From Chromatiales bacterium (GTDB lineage Bacteria; Pseudomonadota; Gammaproteobacteria; UBA6429), in NCBI GenBank assembly GCA_027076405.1, contig JALTJN010000441.1, positions 1 to 39,285 of the forward strand: 39,285 nucleotides of DNA, written 5' to 3'. Below, piece after piece: positions 1 through 9,773 of the stretch (its first letter is position 1; each line of letters opens with the position of its first letter). The position numbers and the translations under genes were made by a program. The notes beneath the pieces were generated by a model. The model had not been told where the DNA came from, ran no database searches, and worked only from the letters and a program-made list of their open reading frames with translations.

Positions 1-1152
1 AAAGTCATCGCTGAAGGCATAGAAACACAGGATGAATACCGAGCAGTTTTCGGAATGGGTATTACACTCGGTCAGGGGTATTATTTTTCACGTCCAAAAC
101 TAATGCCACCCTATTCAGTTTCCAAACAATTATTTAGCTGCCCAACCGCTCATGCCTGCAAATCTAAAACTGATCGTTTATCAAGTAACATCTCAACCAT
201 ACTCAATACTGTACCGGAAGTTTCTCCAAACAGTACCATAGCTGAAATACATACCATTTTCCAAAGCACCAACTTAACTTCTATACCGGTATTGGAAGAA
301 GATAAAAAACCACTTGGATTAATCCGTCGCAGCAAAATATTAAATATACTTTCAACTAAATTTGGACGCTCTTTATACGAGCAAAAACCCATAGTAGATT
401 ATATTGATGATAGTACTGTTATTGTTGATAAAGAATGGAGTATTGAGCATGTTAGTAAATTAGTCACAGACACAATGAAAGTACAAATAGAAGATGATTT
501 TATTATTACAGATAACGGTTGTTACATTGGTATCGGTAAAGTTATACAGCTATTAAAAATAATTACCGAGCATAAGGTGAAAAATGCACGTCATGCAAAC
601 CCTTTAACTATGCTGCCGGGTAATATTCCCATATATGAAAAAATTGATTCCCTTTTAAATACAAACAGCTCCTTTTGTATCGCCTATTGTGATATTGACA
701 GCTTCAAACCTTACAACGATGTATATGGCTATGACAAAGGCGACAAAATAATTAAAAAAGTTGCCGATATACTTTTACAACATAGCTCTTCTTCTAAAGA
801 TTTTGTAGGACATGTTGGTGGTGATGACTTTATTGTTATATTCAGAAGTGATGACTGGAAAAAACGCTGTAACGATATACTGGATAATTTTAAAACTGTC
901 ATTTCAGAATTTTATACCATAGAAGATAGAGAAAATAATGGTATCTGGTCAAAGTCACGTAATGGCGAGGATGATTTTTACCCTGTGATGAGCATTTCCA
1001 TCGGCGCGGTTATGCCAGATCCAACAACCTACAACAACTACGCTGACATAGCAGAACTAGTGACGCAAGCTAAACGAAATGCAAAAAATATTTCCGGAAA
1101 TAGTCTTTTCATAGAGCGCCGTACATTGTCAAGAAATCAAAATCTGCTCTAA
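1..1152 (+). CDS. EAL-CBS-GGDEF cyclic-di-GMP protein, 5' end missing
   Basis: The reading frame is open from the first base, so the gene begins upstream of the window; the ATG at 55 is internal. The first ~30 codons are the end of an EAL phosphodiesterase domain (AEGIET, then LGQGYYFSRP). A CBS-pair region follows (about residues 60-190 of the visible part), then a diguanylate-cyclase domain whose signature reads GGDDF instead of GGDEF. A GGDDF loop may still be active, because acidic residues are kept at positions 3 and 4. The order EAL-CBS-GGDEF is the reverse of the common GGDEF-EAL order, and the CBS pair suggests sensing of an adenine nucleotide; both points are family inference. The protein is probably cytoplasmic. 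Whether it makes, breaks or only binds c-di-GMP cannot be told without the missing EAL residues. Confidence 0.9.
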   Translation, partial: KVIAEGIETQDEYRAVFGMGITLGQGYYFSRPKLMPPYSVSKQLFSCPTAHACKSKTDRLSSNISTILNTVPEVSPNSTIAEIHTIFQSTNLTSIPVLEEDKKPLGLIRRSKILNILSTKFGRSLYEQKPIVDYIDDSTVIVDKEWSIEHVSKLVTDTMKVQIEDDFIITDNGCYIGIGKVIQLLKIITEHKVKNARHANPLTMLPGNIPIYEKIDSLLNTNSSFCIAYCDIDSFKPYNDVYGYDKGDKIIKKVADILLQHSSSSKDFVGHVGGDDFIVIFRSDDWKKRCNDILDNFKTVISEFYTIEDRENNGIWSKSRNGEDDFYPVMSISIGAVMPDPTTYNNYADIAELVTQAKRNAKNISGNSLFIERRTLSRNQNLL

Positions 1153-1188
1153 TACAACACCTCACTCAAGACAGTGCGTATTTCCTGA

Positions 1189-1212
1189 TGCTGCAATAGA
1201 CGAATTGCAGCA
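1189..1212 (+). terminator. Perfect 9-bp hairpin after the EAL-GGDEF gene
   Basis: TGCTGCAAT (1189-1197) and ATTGCAGCA (1204-1212) form a perfect stem with a six-base loop, 37 bases after the stop codon. No clear T-run follows, so this may be a 3'-end processing or stabilising hairpin and not an intrinsic terminator. Confidence 0.4.
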
Positions 1213-1375
1213 GAATAATGGTTACTTAAAATATATTTTTATTAGATTTCTATGTGTATTTAACCTCTAATAAAAAGCTATTTAATTGATTTTCAAGCCA
1301 CCTGTTTATAACATAATAAAAATCCAGTTTTCATTCACATGACTCATGTAATATTAAAACGGAATCAAAAAAATA

Positions 1376-1670
1376 ATGAAATCCTTATTAACGCTATTAC
1401 TCCTTTTTACTACTCCAATTGTATTTGCTGATATTGATGTACCAGAACCACCTCAAAACTTGCAAGCCAACGAAATTATAAATAATGATGCTGCAACCAC
1501 TTTAGTCAATAAAATTAACTCTCATTAAGAAAAAAACATGCGAGACAGATGTTAGTAGATTACTGCTTAAATATGTCTGGTCAAAAAAAGGAAACAAGTT
1601 TCTTTCTCTGGATACAAACTTAATCGAAATATTTGCACCTGATATATGGGATTGGCTTACTGTCTGGTAA
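1376..1670 (+). pseudogene. Small secreted protein, apparently frameshifted
   Basis: An ATG at 1376 opens a 50-codon frame ending at TAA 1526-1528. It starts with a clear signal peptide (MKSLLTLLLLFTTPIVFA, then DIDVPEPP). The +1 frame is open from 1506 to the TAA at 1668, has no usable start codon, and encodes protein-like sequence (KKKTCETDVSRLLLKYVW, ending in DIWDWLTVW). Removing one A from the AAAA run at 1511-1514 joins the two frames into a 97-residue secreted protein. This suggests a one-base insertion: a real frameshift mutation, a sequencing error, or less likely slippage. I do not recognise the family. A possible terminator at 1704-1740 follows the restored gene. Confidence 0.5.
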
Positions 1671-1703
1671 TCAGACTTATAAAACGTGATTAAATAACAG
1701 AGC

Positions 1704-1740
1704 TGGCGGATTTTATAACAACCCGCCAAATATTTTTATT
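1704..1740 (+). terminator. Putative terminator between the small secreted ORF and ridA
   Basis: TGGCGG (1704-1709) pairs with CCGCCA (1723-1728) across a 13-base loop. A short T-rich stretch follows at 1733-1740. It sits between convergent genes and could serve both directions. The stem is short. Confidence 0.4.
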
Positions 1741-2119
1741 CTAACTCCATTACGGCATCCATTTCGACTGGCGCATCTTTTGGTAAAGATGCAACACCGA
1801 TTGCAGCACGAGCAGGATAAGGTTCGGTAAAATATTCTGCCATCACAGTATTTACTGTTGGAAAATGGCTTAAGTCTGTTAAAAAAATATTTAATTTTGC
1901 TATATCTTTTAAATCGCCACCCGCCGCTTGAGCAACCGCTTGTAAATTATCAAAAACACGACGAATATTCACAGCAATATCCCCTTCTACCATTTCCATC
2001 ATTTCCGGAACCAAAGGTATTTGACCTGACATATAAACAGTTGTGCCTACTTTAATCGCTTGTGAATAAGTACCAATCGCTTGTGGTGCTTTATCTGTTT
2101 TAATTATTTCACGTGTCAT
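1736..2119 (-). CDS. ridA: RidA family reactive intermediate (enamine/imine) deaminase
   Basis: The 127-residue length is typical for the RidA/YjgF/UK114 family. These proteins hydrolyse 2-aminoacrylate and related imines released by PLP enzymes, which protects the cell from damage. Visible marks are [10 protein letters not shown] near the N-terminus and the C-terminal block [20 protein letters not shown], which carries the conserved substrate-binding Arg and the trimer-interface Glu. A strong AGGAG lies just upstream of the ATG. The gene follows spoT on the same strand after a ~200-bp spacer holding a palindromic element, so it may be the last gene of the gmk-rpoZ-spoT unit or have its own promoter. 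Confidence 0.95.
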   Translation of the reverse strand: MTREIIKTDKAPQAIGTYSQAIKVGTTVYMSGQIPLVPEMMEMVEGDIAVNIRRVFDNLQAVAQAAGGDLKDIAKLNIFLTDLSHFPTVNTVMAEYFTEPYPARAAIGVASLPKDAPVEMDAVMELE

Positions 2120-2174
2120 TTTTTCTCCTAAAACTTTTTTAAAAATTTATTATCTACCTGCGAGCACAATACGA

Positions 2175-2286
2175 GGTCATGGAATGGGTGAAGCCAGATA
2201 ATGGCCGTCTGCCGCAAGGACGCGGCAGTCGAGCGGCCAAGGATGGCTTTAGCGAGTCATTATCTGGCTTCACCCATTTCGTGACC
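2175..2286. repeat. 112-bp palindromic element (MITE- or REP-like) between spoT and ridA
   Basis: The outer arms, 2175-2203 and 2258-2286, are 29 bases each and complementary except for two positions. Both exceptions become G-U wobble pairs if the plus strand is transcribed. The inner 2204-2257 holds a second GC-rich hairpin, with CTGCCGC pairing to GCGGCAG and GGCCG pairing to CGGCC. The element is clearly more GC-rich than its surroundings. This architecture fits a miniature inverted-repeat or REP/BIME-type element. No second copy was seen in this window. Confidence 0.7.
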
Positions 2287-2317
2287 GACAAATTTAGCCC
2301 AATCTAAAACGTATAAT

Positions 2318-4549
2318 TTACTTATTTATTCTTTGAATCCGAATGACCTCTTCCATCTTCCTCAACTCCCGCATTATCCTTGCAAGGTGTTGTCTGTTCT
2401 CAACCATAACGGTAAAGCTTAAAGTTGAGTGCACACCATCACGTTCTGTAATATTTACATTTTCAATATTCGCTTCCATACCGGCAATGGTTGCTGCAAC
2501 GCGTGCAAGCACACCACGTTTACTTCTAACCAGTAAGTTTATGTCTATCGGGAAGTCACCCTGAATATCATCTTCCCATTTTACATCTAACCATTTTTCA
2601 GGCTTATTTCTGAACTCTGCAACATTTTTACAATCCTGAGTATGGATAACAATACCGCGACCGGCTGTAATAAAACCTAAAATAGGATCGCCGGGTATAG
2701 GATGACAACATTTTGCATAATTTATAACAGCACCTTCGGTACCTTTAATGGCTAGAGGCTGTACTACGAGTTCATCGTCTTCACCCGTGCGAGCTCCCAT
2801 TTTTTTACGGATCTGCTGCAACGCCAGCGCAACAACAATAGGAATATGATTACCTAAACCAACAGCACAATACATGTCACTCGTGCTGACAAAACCCTGT
2901 TCTTCACTAACGAGTTGTACATCTTCTTCAGGGATAACATCAATTGAAGTGCCGTGCACCGCAAGACATTTATTGAGTAAACGCTTGCCAAGTTCTTCAG
3001 CTTCATCATGATGTAGCTGATGTAAATAATGACGAATATTGGTACGTGCTTTTGCAGTAAATACAAAATCCATCCAGATAGGATTAGGTGAAGCATTAGG
3101 TGCCGTAATAATTTCTACCGTCTGTCCGTTTAATAATTTTGTTCTTAGGGGAACAAGCTGTCTATCCACTTTTGCCGCGACACATTGATTACCCACATCG
3201 GTATGAACAGCATAAGCAAAATCCACCACGGTTGCGCCACGCGGCATTTCCATAATCTCGCCACCGGGAGTGAAAACGTAAACTTCATCCGGAAACAGAT
3301 CAATTTTTACATTTTCTAAAAACTCAATCGAGTTACCGGCATGTTGTTGCAACTCTAATAAATCATGTAACCAGCGACGCGCTCTAACTTGCGCATTATT
3401 ACTCGCAGCATCATCGTCATCTTTGTATAACCAGTGAGCTGCGATACCGGCTTCCGCTACCCTGTCCATATCTTCGGTACGAATTTGCACTTCAATCGCT
3501 ACACCATAAGGACTAAATAAAACAGAGTGCAGTGACTGATAACCGTTTGATTTTGGAATAGCAATGTAATCTTTAAACTTGCCCGGCACAGGTTTATATA
3601 AATTATGCACCGCACCTAATACGCGATAACACATATCAACCGAGTTCACGACAATCCGCAAAGCATACACATCCATCACTTCACTAAATGAAAGTTGCTT
3701 GGTTTTCATTTTGTTATAAATACTAAAAAGATGTTTTTCACGGCCAATAACCCGACCGATTAAAGCTTCTTGTCGCATGCGCTCTAAAATAGATTCTTCT
3801 AGCTTACTGATAATTTCTTTGCGATTGCCACGTGCTTTTTTAACATTTTCATCGATAACCCGGTAACGCTCAGGATACATGGCTAAAAAGCCCAAATCTT
3901 CCAGTTCAAGGCGAATTCGATTCATGCCTAAACGATTCGCAATCGGTGAATAAATTTCGAGTGTTTCCCGGGCAATACGACGGCGTTTATCCGGACGCAT
4001 AATTCCGAGGGTACGCATATTATGCAAGCGATCAGCTAGCTTAATAATGATAACGCGAATATCTTTTACCATCGCCAGCATCATTTTGCGGAAATTTTCT
4101 GCTTGCGCTTCAGCCTTACTGGAAAATTCAATGTGAGTCAGTTTACTGACCCCATCAACAAGCTCCGCAACTTCAGAACCAAAACGGCTCTCGACCTGAT
4201 CTTTCGCAAAGCGGGTGTCTTCGATTACGTCGTGCAAAATCGCGGAAATAATACTTTTTTGATCCATGTGCATTTCTGCAAGGATACGGGCAACAGCTAA
4301 AGGGTGGTAAATATAGGGTTCGCCGCTAGCACGACTTTGACCGTCATGTGCTTCAGCACCAAATAGATAGGCTTGATAAACTTCAGCCACTTGCTCCATC
4401 TCGAGATAAGTCTCGAGCATCTCGCAGAGGTGGCTTATTCTAAAGGCGGTAGGATCTTGTTGATATAACGAAGATTTGCCTCTATCGGGGTAATTTTTAT
4501 TCCGCGTTGTTTCCTGCGATATCTGAGTCACTGCTGGTTGATTCTCCAC
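2318..4549 (-). CDS. spoT: SpoT bifunctional (p)ppGpp synthetase/hydrolase
   Basis: This is a 743-residue RelA/SpoT homologue. An N-terminal HD hydrolase domain has its metal ligands intact (H82, H106-D107 in HDVIEDT). A synthetase domain follows ([35 protein letters not shown]), then TGS ([15 protein letters not shown]), a helical/zinc-finger region ([13 protein letters not shown]) and a C-terminal ACT domain. The intact HD site makes it SpoT and not the hydrolase-dead RelA. It sits directly after rpoZ, as in E. coli gmk-rpoZ-spoT. The start taken here is GTG, which overlaps rpoZ by 53 bases and gives ~35 residues more than E. coli SpoT. A GTG at 4531 is an alternative; no start codon lies where the family normally begins. 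Confidence 0.95.
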   Translation of the reverse strand: MENQPAVTQISQETTRNKNYPDRGKSSLYQQDPTAFRISHLCEMLETYLEMEQVAEVYQAYLFGAEAHDGQSRASGEPYIYHPLAVARILAEMHMDQKSIISAILHDVIEDTRFAKDQVESRFGSEVAELVDGVSKLTHIEFSSKAEAQAENFRKMMLAMVKDIRVIIIKLADRLHNMRTLGIMRPDKRRRIARETLEIYSPIANRLGMNRIRLELEDLGFLAMYPERYRVIDENVKKARGNRKEIISKLEESILERMRQEALIGRVIGREKHLFSIYNKMKTKQLSFSEVMDVYALRIVVNSVDMCYRVLGAVHNLYKPVPGKFKDYIAIPKSNGYQSLHSVLFSPYGVAIEVQIRTEDMDRVAEAGIAAHWLYKDDDDAASNNAQVRARRWLHDLLELQQHAGNSIEFLENVKIDLFPDEVYVFTPGGEIMEMPRGATVVDFAYAVHTDVGNQCVAAKVDRQLVPLRTKLLNGQTVEIITAPNASPNPIWMDFVFTAKARTNIRHYLHQLHHDEAEELGKRLLNKCLAVHGTSIDVIPEEDVQLVSEEQGFVSTSDMYCAVGLGNHIPIVVALALQQIRKKMGARTGEDDELVVQPLAIKGTEGAVINYAKCCHPIPGDPILGFITAGRGIVIHTQDCKNVAEFRNKPEKWLDVKWEDDIQGDFPIDINLLVRSKRGVLARVAATIAGMEANIENVNITERDGVHSTLSFTVMVENRQHLARIMRELRKMEEVIRIQRINK

Positions 4550-4865
4550 TTAATGCTGCTTTAATTGCCGCTGCCATATCAAGTGTATCAGATTCTTTCA
4601 TTTCGCCTGACTCTTCTGTGCCTTCTTCGGTGTCAATTTCTGTGAATTTCTGTTTCTCAGCAGCTTCTGCTTCATCCAGAATTTGCTCATCGATTAAACC
4701 TTCAGCAATTTCACGTAATGCGATAACAGTTGGCTTATCATTTTCCGGATCAACCAATGCATCTTTACCTTGTGCAAGTTGGCGGGCACGACGTGCTGCT
4801 AATCTCACTAATTCAAAGCGGTTATCAACATTTTCTAAGCAATCTTCAACTGTTACTCGAGCCAT
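4497..4865 (-). CDS. rpoZ: RNA polymerase omega subunit
   Basis: The start is set at ATG 4865, giving [13 protein letters not shown], the canonical omega N-terminus, with GGAG eight bases upstream; the frame stays open 11 codons further up. The 122-residue product contains the conserved [16 protein letters not shown] core that clamps the beta' subunit. The C-terminal half is long and acidic (runs of E, D and S) compared with the ~90-residue E. coli protein. Omega helps RNA polymerase assembly and in E. coli forms part of a ppGpp site, which fits its place just before spoT. The end of rpoZ overlaps the start of spoT, which suggests translational coupling. Confidence 0.95.
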   Translation of the reverse strand: MARVTVEDCLENVDNRFELVRLAARRARQLAQGKDALVDPENDKPTVIALREIAEGLIDEQILDEAEAAEKQKFTEIDTEEGTEESGEMKESDTLDMAAAIKAALSGESTSSDSDIAGNNAE

Positions 4866-4950
4866 CTGGCAAATCTCCAAAAAAATAATAAATCCCAAGG
4901 AAAAGGGACAAAATCAAAAAAGGTCGGCAAGTATACCGATCTCGTGGTGT

Positions 4951-5607
<657 letters not shown>

Positions 5608-5788
5608 TTACCACGAGATGAGTAGTTTAGGCTCAAAGTAAAAACTCATTACAACATTTAACAATTTGTGGCCATATTTTTCATCCTTGATAATTTTAAT
5701 ATTTGATAAATATAATTTAAATATTAAATCCTTTCACATATTTTTCTTTAACCTTAAACAAGCATTTTTAATCTGCTGCCAAATCTCT

Positions 5789-6415
5789 TTACATATCACA
5801 TTTGTCTTTTCTGTTTTTTGCCAACTTTATTTTGAATTTTGGTTTACCAACTAATCTTACGGGTTTGACGTGTATATATGGATTAGCAGAAAGAAATCTT
5901 GAACCACAGATAATCATTTCACCATTATCAAATTCAAAAGTTACTTTCTTTATGAATTCATATACTGCAGAATCATTATTAATAATAAGACTTGCACCGC
6001 CATTCCTTACTCTGTGTACAAAGCTTAAACTCTTATTATTATATTTTGGAATTGCACCAATTTTATTTACCATTATATTTCTTGCCCAGACAGACTGGTC
6101 CCCATCTTGATGATGAATAAAAGCAACAATATTACCGGTTCCTAGGGCACGTATATATAATGAAACTTCTTCAATTCTAACCTTACCTTTCACTTTTGCT
6201 CTTATTATCTCGTTTTCTCTATGTTTTAATATTAAAAGATCGCCCGCTTTCATTGCTGGAGAGATTTTAAGGGTAACAGGTACACGATCCCATTTATCAA
6301 CAACATCAAGGCTTTTAATCATAATCATATATTTGTTGCCATGAGATTTATTCGAAAGGTTCGAGCAACCACTTAGCATAAGACTAAACAAAGTAAACAA
6401 TACGATTCGCTTCAT
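5789..6415 (-). CDS. Predicted lipoprotein of unknown function
   Basis: The start is set at ATG 6415 because AGGAG lies eight bases upstream and the product then begins with a lipoprotein signal (MKRIVLFTLFSLMLSGC, lipobox LSGC). The 208-residue product has a mature part rich in beta-strand-type sequence (DRVPVTLKISPAMKAGDL, then VWARNIMVNK), and the middle looks faintly like the Ig-like carrier fold of SoxYZ proteins. I would not name it on that basis. The C-terminus is strongly basic. It follows the next gene upstream by 19 bases, so the two are probably cotranscribed. Confidence 0.65.
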   Translation of the reverse strand: MKRIVLFTLFSLMLSGCSNLSNKSHGNKYMIMIKSLDVVDKWDRVPVTLKISPAMKAGDLLILKHRENEIIRAKVKGKVRIEEVSLYIRALGTGNIVAFIHHQDGDQSVWARNIMVNKIGAIPKYNNKSLSFVHRVRNGGASLIINNDSAVYEFIKKVTFEFDNGEMIICGSRFLSANPYIHVKPVRLVGKPKFKIKLAKNRKDKCDM

Positions 6416-6434
6416 TTTGTTTTCTCCTGAAAAT

Positions 6435-6992
6435 TTAGCCATCTGAAACTTTTACCATGCATGAATTCCAGGCATCTAATTTAGCCTCTGATCGACTCAT
6501 AGATGAAGAATAAACTTTATCTACTATTTTATTCGGCGTTTTACTTTTAAATTTAGCAAATACTTTATAGGCTAATTTCTTTGGTTCACCTTTTTTCTTA
6601 AATGCATGAGCGACATTTGCGATAAGAGTATTTTGTAAGCAATAACTTGCAAAGTTTATTCTGCTTGACGGTACACCTGCAAGATTAAGTGAACATTCCT
6701 TGAAGAAAGAAACCGAATAATCCCAAGTATTGGTAAATTTTGTGGAGTAGACTTTTTTGACTGTTGCTATATTCATTTTAGCGTTATTGCGAGAACGATA
6801 GTAATTTAAAAGTTCTTTTTTAGATGTGCCCTTTAACTTTTTTGCTGCAACATAACCTGCAGTGTCAGTCATCCCAACGCAGTATGTCATTTTAACATAT
6901 TCATTGTGAGTATAAACTTGTTTTGAACGTGAACCATTTGACGCACAGCTAATTAAAAGAAAAGGTATTGTTATATATAGTATATTTTTCAT
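6435..6992 (-). CDS. Predicted lipoprotein of unknown function
   Basis: The 185-residue product starts with MKNILYITIPFLLISC, a lipoprotein signal with lipobox LISC. The mature part is basic and holds five further cysteines, some possibly paired in disulfides (TYCVGMTD, KECSLNLAG, YCLQNT, WNSCMV). No known family is recognised. It stands just upstream of another exported protein on the same strand. The 232-base spacer behind it (6993-7224) separates it from a third exported protein and holds only a weak inverted repeat (GGTAAG...CTTACC, about 7049-7080). Confidence 0.6.
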   Translation of the reverse strand: MKNILYITIPFLLISCASNGSRSKQVYTHNEYVKMTYCVGMTDTAGYVAAKKLKGTSKKELLNYYRSRNNAKMNIATVKKVYSTKFTNTWDYSVSFFKECSLNLAGVPSSRINFASYCLQNTLIANVAHAFKKKGEPKKLAYKVFAKFKSKTPNKIVDKVYSSSMSRSEAKLDAWNSCMVKVSDG

Positions 6993-7224
6993 TATTCTCT
7001 CTCTGTTTTATAGTTCAAAAACAATAAGAATTACTTTTATCCATATAGGTAAGAAGTTTTACTGTGTTTGTAACTTACCATTATTTATTAATACAACAGC
7101 ACAAATAAAACATGTATCGTATAACGAGTTATTACACAACCGATATTTTAGGGGAAGATTCAAACCTTACCCACGCCCTTAAGCAAAAAATAAACAGGAC
7201 ATTTAAACACTCTACATCAATATG

Positions 7225-7710
7225 TTATCTTTTCGTAAAATAAAATTGAGAATCAATTTCAGTCGGGTATTGGTTTGGGAGAGTTTGTTTACCAAAATAT
7301 AATTTATTACCGTCTTTAATTAATATACTTTTGATTTTGTCGCTAAACAGATTATTTTTCCCTCTTAGTGCGCCCGAAATTTTAGTTGCCTTTATTCCGT
7401 TTGCAAGGACAACAGCGCCTTCAATTCTGTAATCATAATTTACTGTTGTTTCAAATATTTTTTTCTTTGAACATGTTGAATCTGATTTATCGTAAATGGA
7501 AACAGATGTTGTCCACTTGGAAGATTGCGCACGCCAATATATTTTTTGATACGTTCCTATTTCATCGTCACCGGGGTGACTGTTTGGCATATAGATACAC
7601 TTTGAAGACCATAAACCTTTTAGTTCAGAGATTGATGTTGCGTCTTCTGCAGATACGTTAAAAGAAAAAGCAGCAAGTAGTATTGCAAAGTGGGGGAATT
7701 TGCGTTTCAT
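7225..7710 (-). CDS. Predicted periplasmic protein of unknown function
   Basis: The 161-residue product begins with a typical Sec signal peptide (MKRKFPHFAILLAAFSFNVSA, then EDATS). The mature part contains LKGLWSSKCIYMPNSHPGDD and alternating beta-type segments, as in small lipocalin- or META-like barrels, but no family signature is visible. Two cysteines, in SSKCIYM and STCSKK, could form a disulfide. Its own AGAGAG ribosome-binding site is upstream of the ATG. It is the third of three exported unknowns lying between gmk and yicC. Confidence 0.65.
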   Translation of the reverse strand: MKRKFPHFAILLAAFSFNVSAEDATSISELKGLWSSKCIYMPNSHPGDDEIGTYQKIYWRAQSSKWTTSVSIYDKSDSTCSKKKIFETTVNYDYRIEGAVVLANGIKATKISGALRGKNNLFSDKIKSILIKDGNKLYFGKQTLPNQYPTEIDSQFYFTKR

Positions 7711-7844
7711 ATTTCTCTCCGTGAAATTCAGGTAGCCCTGAATTATTATGTTTTATATCCTATAAAAATTATATGAATCTTAAAGATTATACACTTGCTT
7801 ACAATATATAAAACTGCGACTTGCAAGTTGCAATATAATATATG

Positions 7845-8711
7845 TTATTCAATATTCTGAATTTGCTCGCGCATTTGTTCTATTAATACTTTTAGATCGA
7901 CCGAGGCTTTTGTAGTTTCAGTATCAATTGATTTGGAACCAAGCGTATTGGCTTCCCGATTAAGCTCCTGCATTAAAAAATCGAGTCGCCGGCCAATCGG
8001 CTTATCATTCTTTAGTACACGTTCAACTTCTGTAATATGTGTGGACAGGCGATCCAGCTCTTCATCAACATCCGTTTTATGTGCCAGGATGACCAACTCC
8101 TGTTCTAACCGGGCTTCATCAACTTCAACACTTGCTTCTTTAATGCGACTAACCAGTTTCTCACGCCATATTTTCATGACTTCCGGTAAACGTTTTTTAA
8201 CCGCTGCGATTACTTCTGAAATTGACTGACAACGTTGTTGAATTAAGACGGCAAGTTTTTCACCTTCACGCTCGCGCCCTTCAATGAGGTCATTTAACGT
8301 TAGCTCTAACAATTCAAATAAGGCTGAAGTCAGTTCATCTGAATCTAATTCCGGCGTTTTGATTACTCCGGGCCAGCGCAATATATCTAAAGACGAGACC
8401 GCATTCGGATTATATAAAATATGATCAATCTCGCGGCTGGCATTGGTAATTTGCTCTACCAGTTCTTTGTCTATTTGAATTTCACCGTGAGTGGTTTCAC
8501 TGCGAGAAAATCGCAAGCCAATGTCGACTTTACCTCGTGCTAATTTGGCTGAGATTTTTTCACGAATTTTTGTCTCGAGATTACGAAAATCATCCGGTAG
8601 CCGTAAAGAAATATCCAGATAGCGATGATTTACCGAACGTAGCTCCAGAGTTAATGTCCCCCAGTCCTTTTCCAGCTCCTGGCGTGCAAAAGCAGTCATA
8701 CTTAACGTCAT
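7845..8711 (-). CDS. yicC: YicC family endoribonuclease
   Basis: The 288 residues match the YicC/YloC family throughout: N-terminal MTLSMTAFARQE, then ELRSVNHRYLDISLRLPDDFRNLE and the C-terminal block GRRLDFLMQELNREANTLGSKS. E. coli YicC has been reported as an endoribonuclease that promotes decay of the small RNA RyhB. The long central part (residues ~130-230) is predicted to be helical and rich in E, K and R. It is divergent from the kinase-phosphatase-rph block with a 144-base shared promoter region (8712-8855). A yicC/rph neighbourhood also exists in E. coli. Confidence 0.92.
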   Translation of the reverse strand: MTLSMTAFARQELEKDWGTLTLELRSVNHRYLDISLRLPDDFRNLETKIREKISAKLARGKVDIGLRFSRSETTHGEIQIDKELVEQITNASREIDHILYNPNAVSSLDILRWPGVIKTPELDSDELTSALFELLELTLNDLIEGREREGEKLAVLIQQRCQSISEVIAAVKKRLPEVMKIWREKLVSRIKEASVEVDEARLEQELVILAHKTDVDEELDRLSTHITEVERVLKNDKPIGRRLDFLMQELNREANTLGSKSIDTETTKASVDLKVLIEQMREQIQNIE

Positions 8712-8855
8712 AATATTCCTCTCATTTGAGCTACAAACTGTCGTATTACAGATGAATTATAAACTCATATTTATAATTTATGTTCATTCGGCCGCCTGCT
8801 ATGCTACTCTAAAACCCGACCCCAAACGAAAAATAACAGCAGAAATAGACACTTA

Positions 8856-9764
8856 ATGGCTAAATCACCCAATTCTCTTGCAAAAGACGTAACTCTGGAC
8901 GACTACACGATTGAAAGTGTTTTAGGCGGCGGTGGCTTTAGCATCGTTTATTTAGCGCACGACAAAAAAGGCAAACAAGTTGTTATAAAAGAATACATGC
9001 CTAGCAGGCTTGCTTCCCGTGGTGACAATAACGAAGTAAAACCCACCACAGATGCCAATGTCGAACGCTTTGCCCATGGTCGACGCCTGTTTTTTCAGGA
9101 GGCGGGAACGCTCATTAACCTGAAACACCCGAATATAGTCAACGTCATCAACTTTTTCCGTGCCAATGGCACCGTATATATGGTGATGGACTTTGAAGAC
9201 GGGGTAAATCTTCAAAGCTATATTAAAAAGCATAAAGGGGGATTAAGCGAGGCACTCATTGGTGCTGTTTTCATCCCCCTACTCGAAGGTCTGGAGCTGA
9301 TTCATAGCAGCGGTTTATTACATCTCGATATTAAGCCCGGCAATATTCATTTATGCAGTGGTGCTAACCCTTTACTGCTCGACTTTGGTGCTGTGCATGA
9401 AATGATGCATTCTCGCCAGTTTCAACCAAATCAGGTTATCACACCCGGTTTTTCTCCGATTGAACAGCTTGATCCCGGTGGCTATGTTGGCCCATGGACA
9501 GATATTTATGCCATTGGTGCCACAATGCGTGCCTGTATTGATGGCGTGCCTCCGCCGTCATCGCCAAAACGGCGAGAAAAAGACACCATGCGACCTGCAA
9601 TAAATGCCTTCAAGAAAAAATACTCACTCGAATTACTGGAAGCGATTGACTGGGCCATGGAAGTGGACCCGATGCTGCGTCCGCAAAAAGTAGAACCATT
9701 ACTCGCAAAACTTAAAAGTATAAAATCACTGACACAAAACGGTGTCAATAAAGCAGAGGAATAA
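8856..9764 (+). CDS. Serine/threonine protein kinase, Hanks type
   Basis: The 302-residue protein consists of the kinase domain alone, without a membrane segment or sensor domain. The glycine loop LGGGGFSIVYLA and lysine VVIKEYMP are present. The catalytic loop is HLDIKPGNIHL, so the usual Arg of HRD is Leu (a non-RD kinase), and the metal-binding loop is LLDFGAV. Non-RD kinases usually do not need activation-loop phosphorylation; that is family knowledge. The next gene, nine bases downstream, is a PP2C phosphatase, its likely antagonist. Substrates are unknown. The position between yicC and rph suggests a link to RNA processing or growth control, but this is only context. Confidence 0.9.
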   Translation: MAKSPNSLAKDVTLDDYTIESVLGGGGFSIVYLAHDKKGKQVVIKEYMPSRLASRGDNNEVKPTTDANVERFAHGRRLFFQEAGTLINLKHPNIVNVINFFRANGTVYMVMDFEDGVNLQSYIKKHKGGLSEALIGAVFIPLLEGLELIHSSGLLHLDIKPGNIHLCSGANPLLLDFGAVHEMMHSRQFQPNQVITPGFSPIEQLDPGGYVGPWTDIYAIGATMRACIDGVPPPSSPKRREKDTMRPAINAFKKKYSLELLEAIDWAMEVDPMLRPQKVEPLLAKLKSIKSLTQNGVNKAEE

Positions 9765-9773
9765 TTTTTTAAC

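Noticed and set aside
1502..1729. Minus-strand ORF opposite the small secreted protein
   Set aside because: It is the complement of the frameshifted gene and carries no start signal or recognisable pattern.
2318..4549. RelA (monofunctional synthetase)
   Set aside because: The HD hydrolase residues are intact and the gene follows rpoZ, so SpoT.
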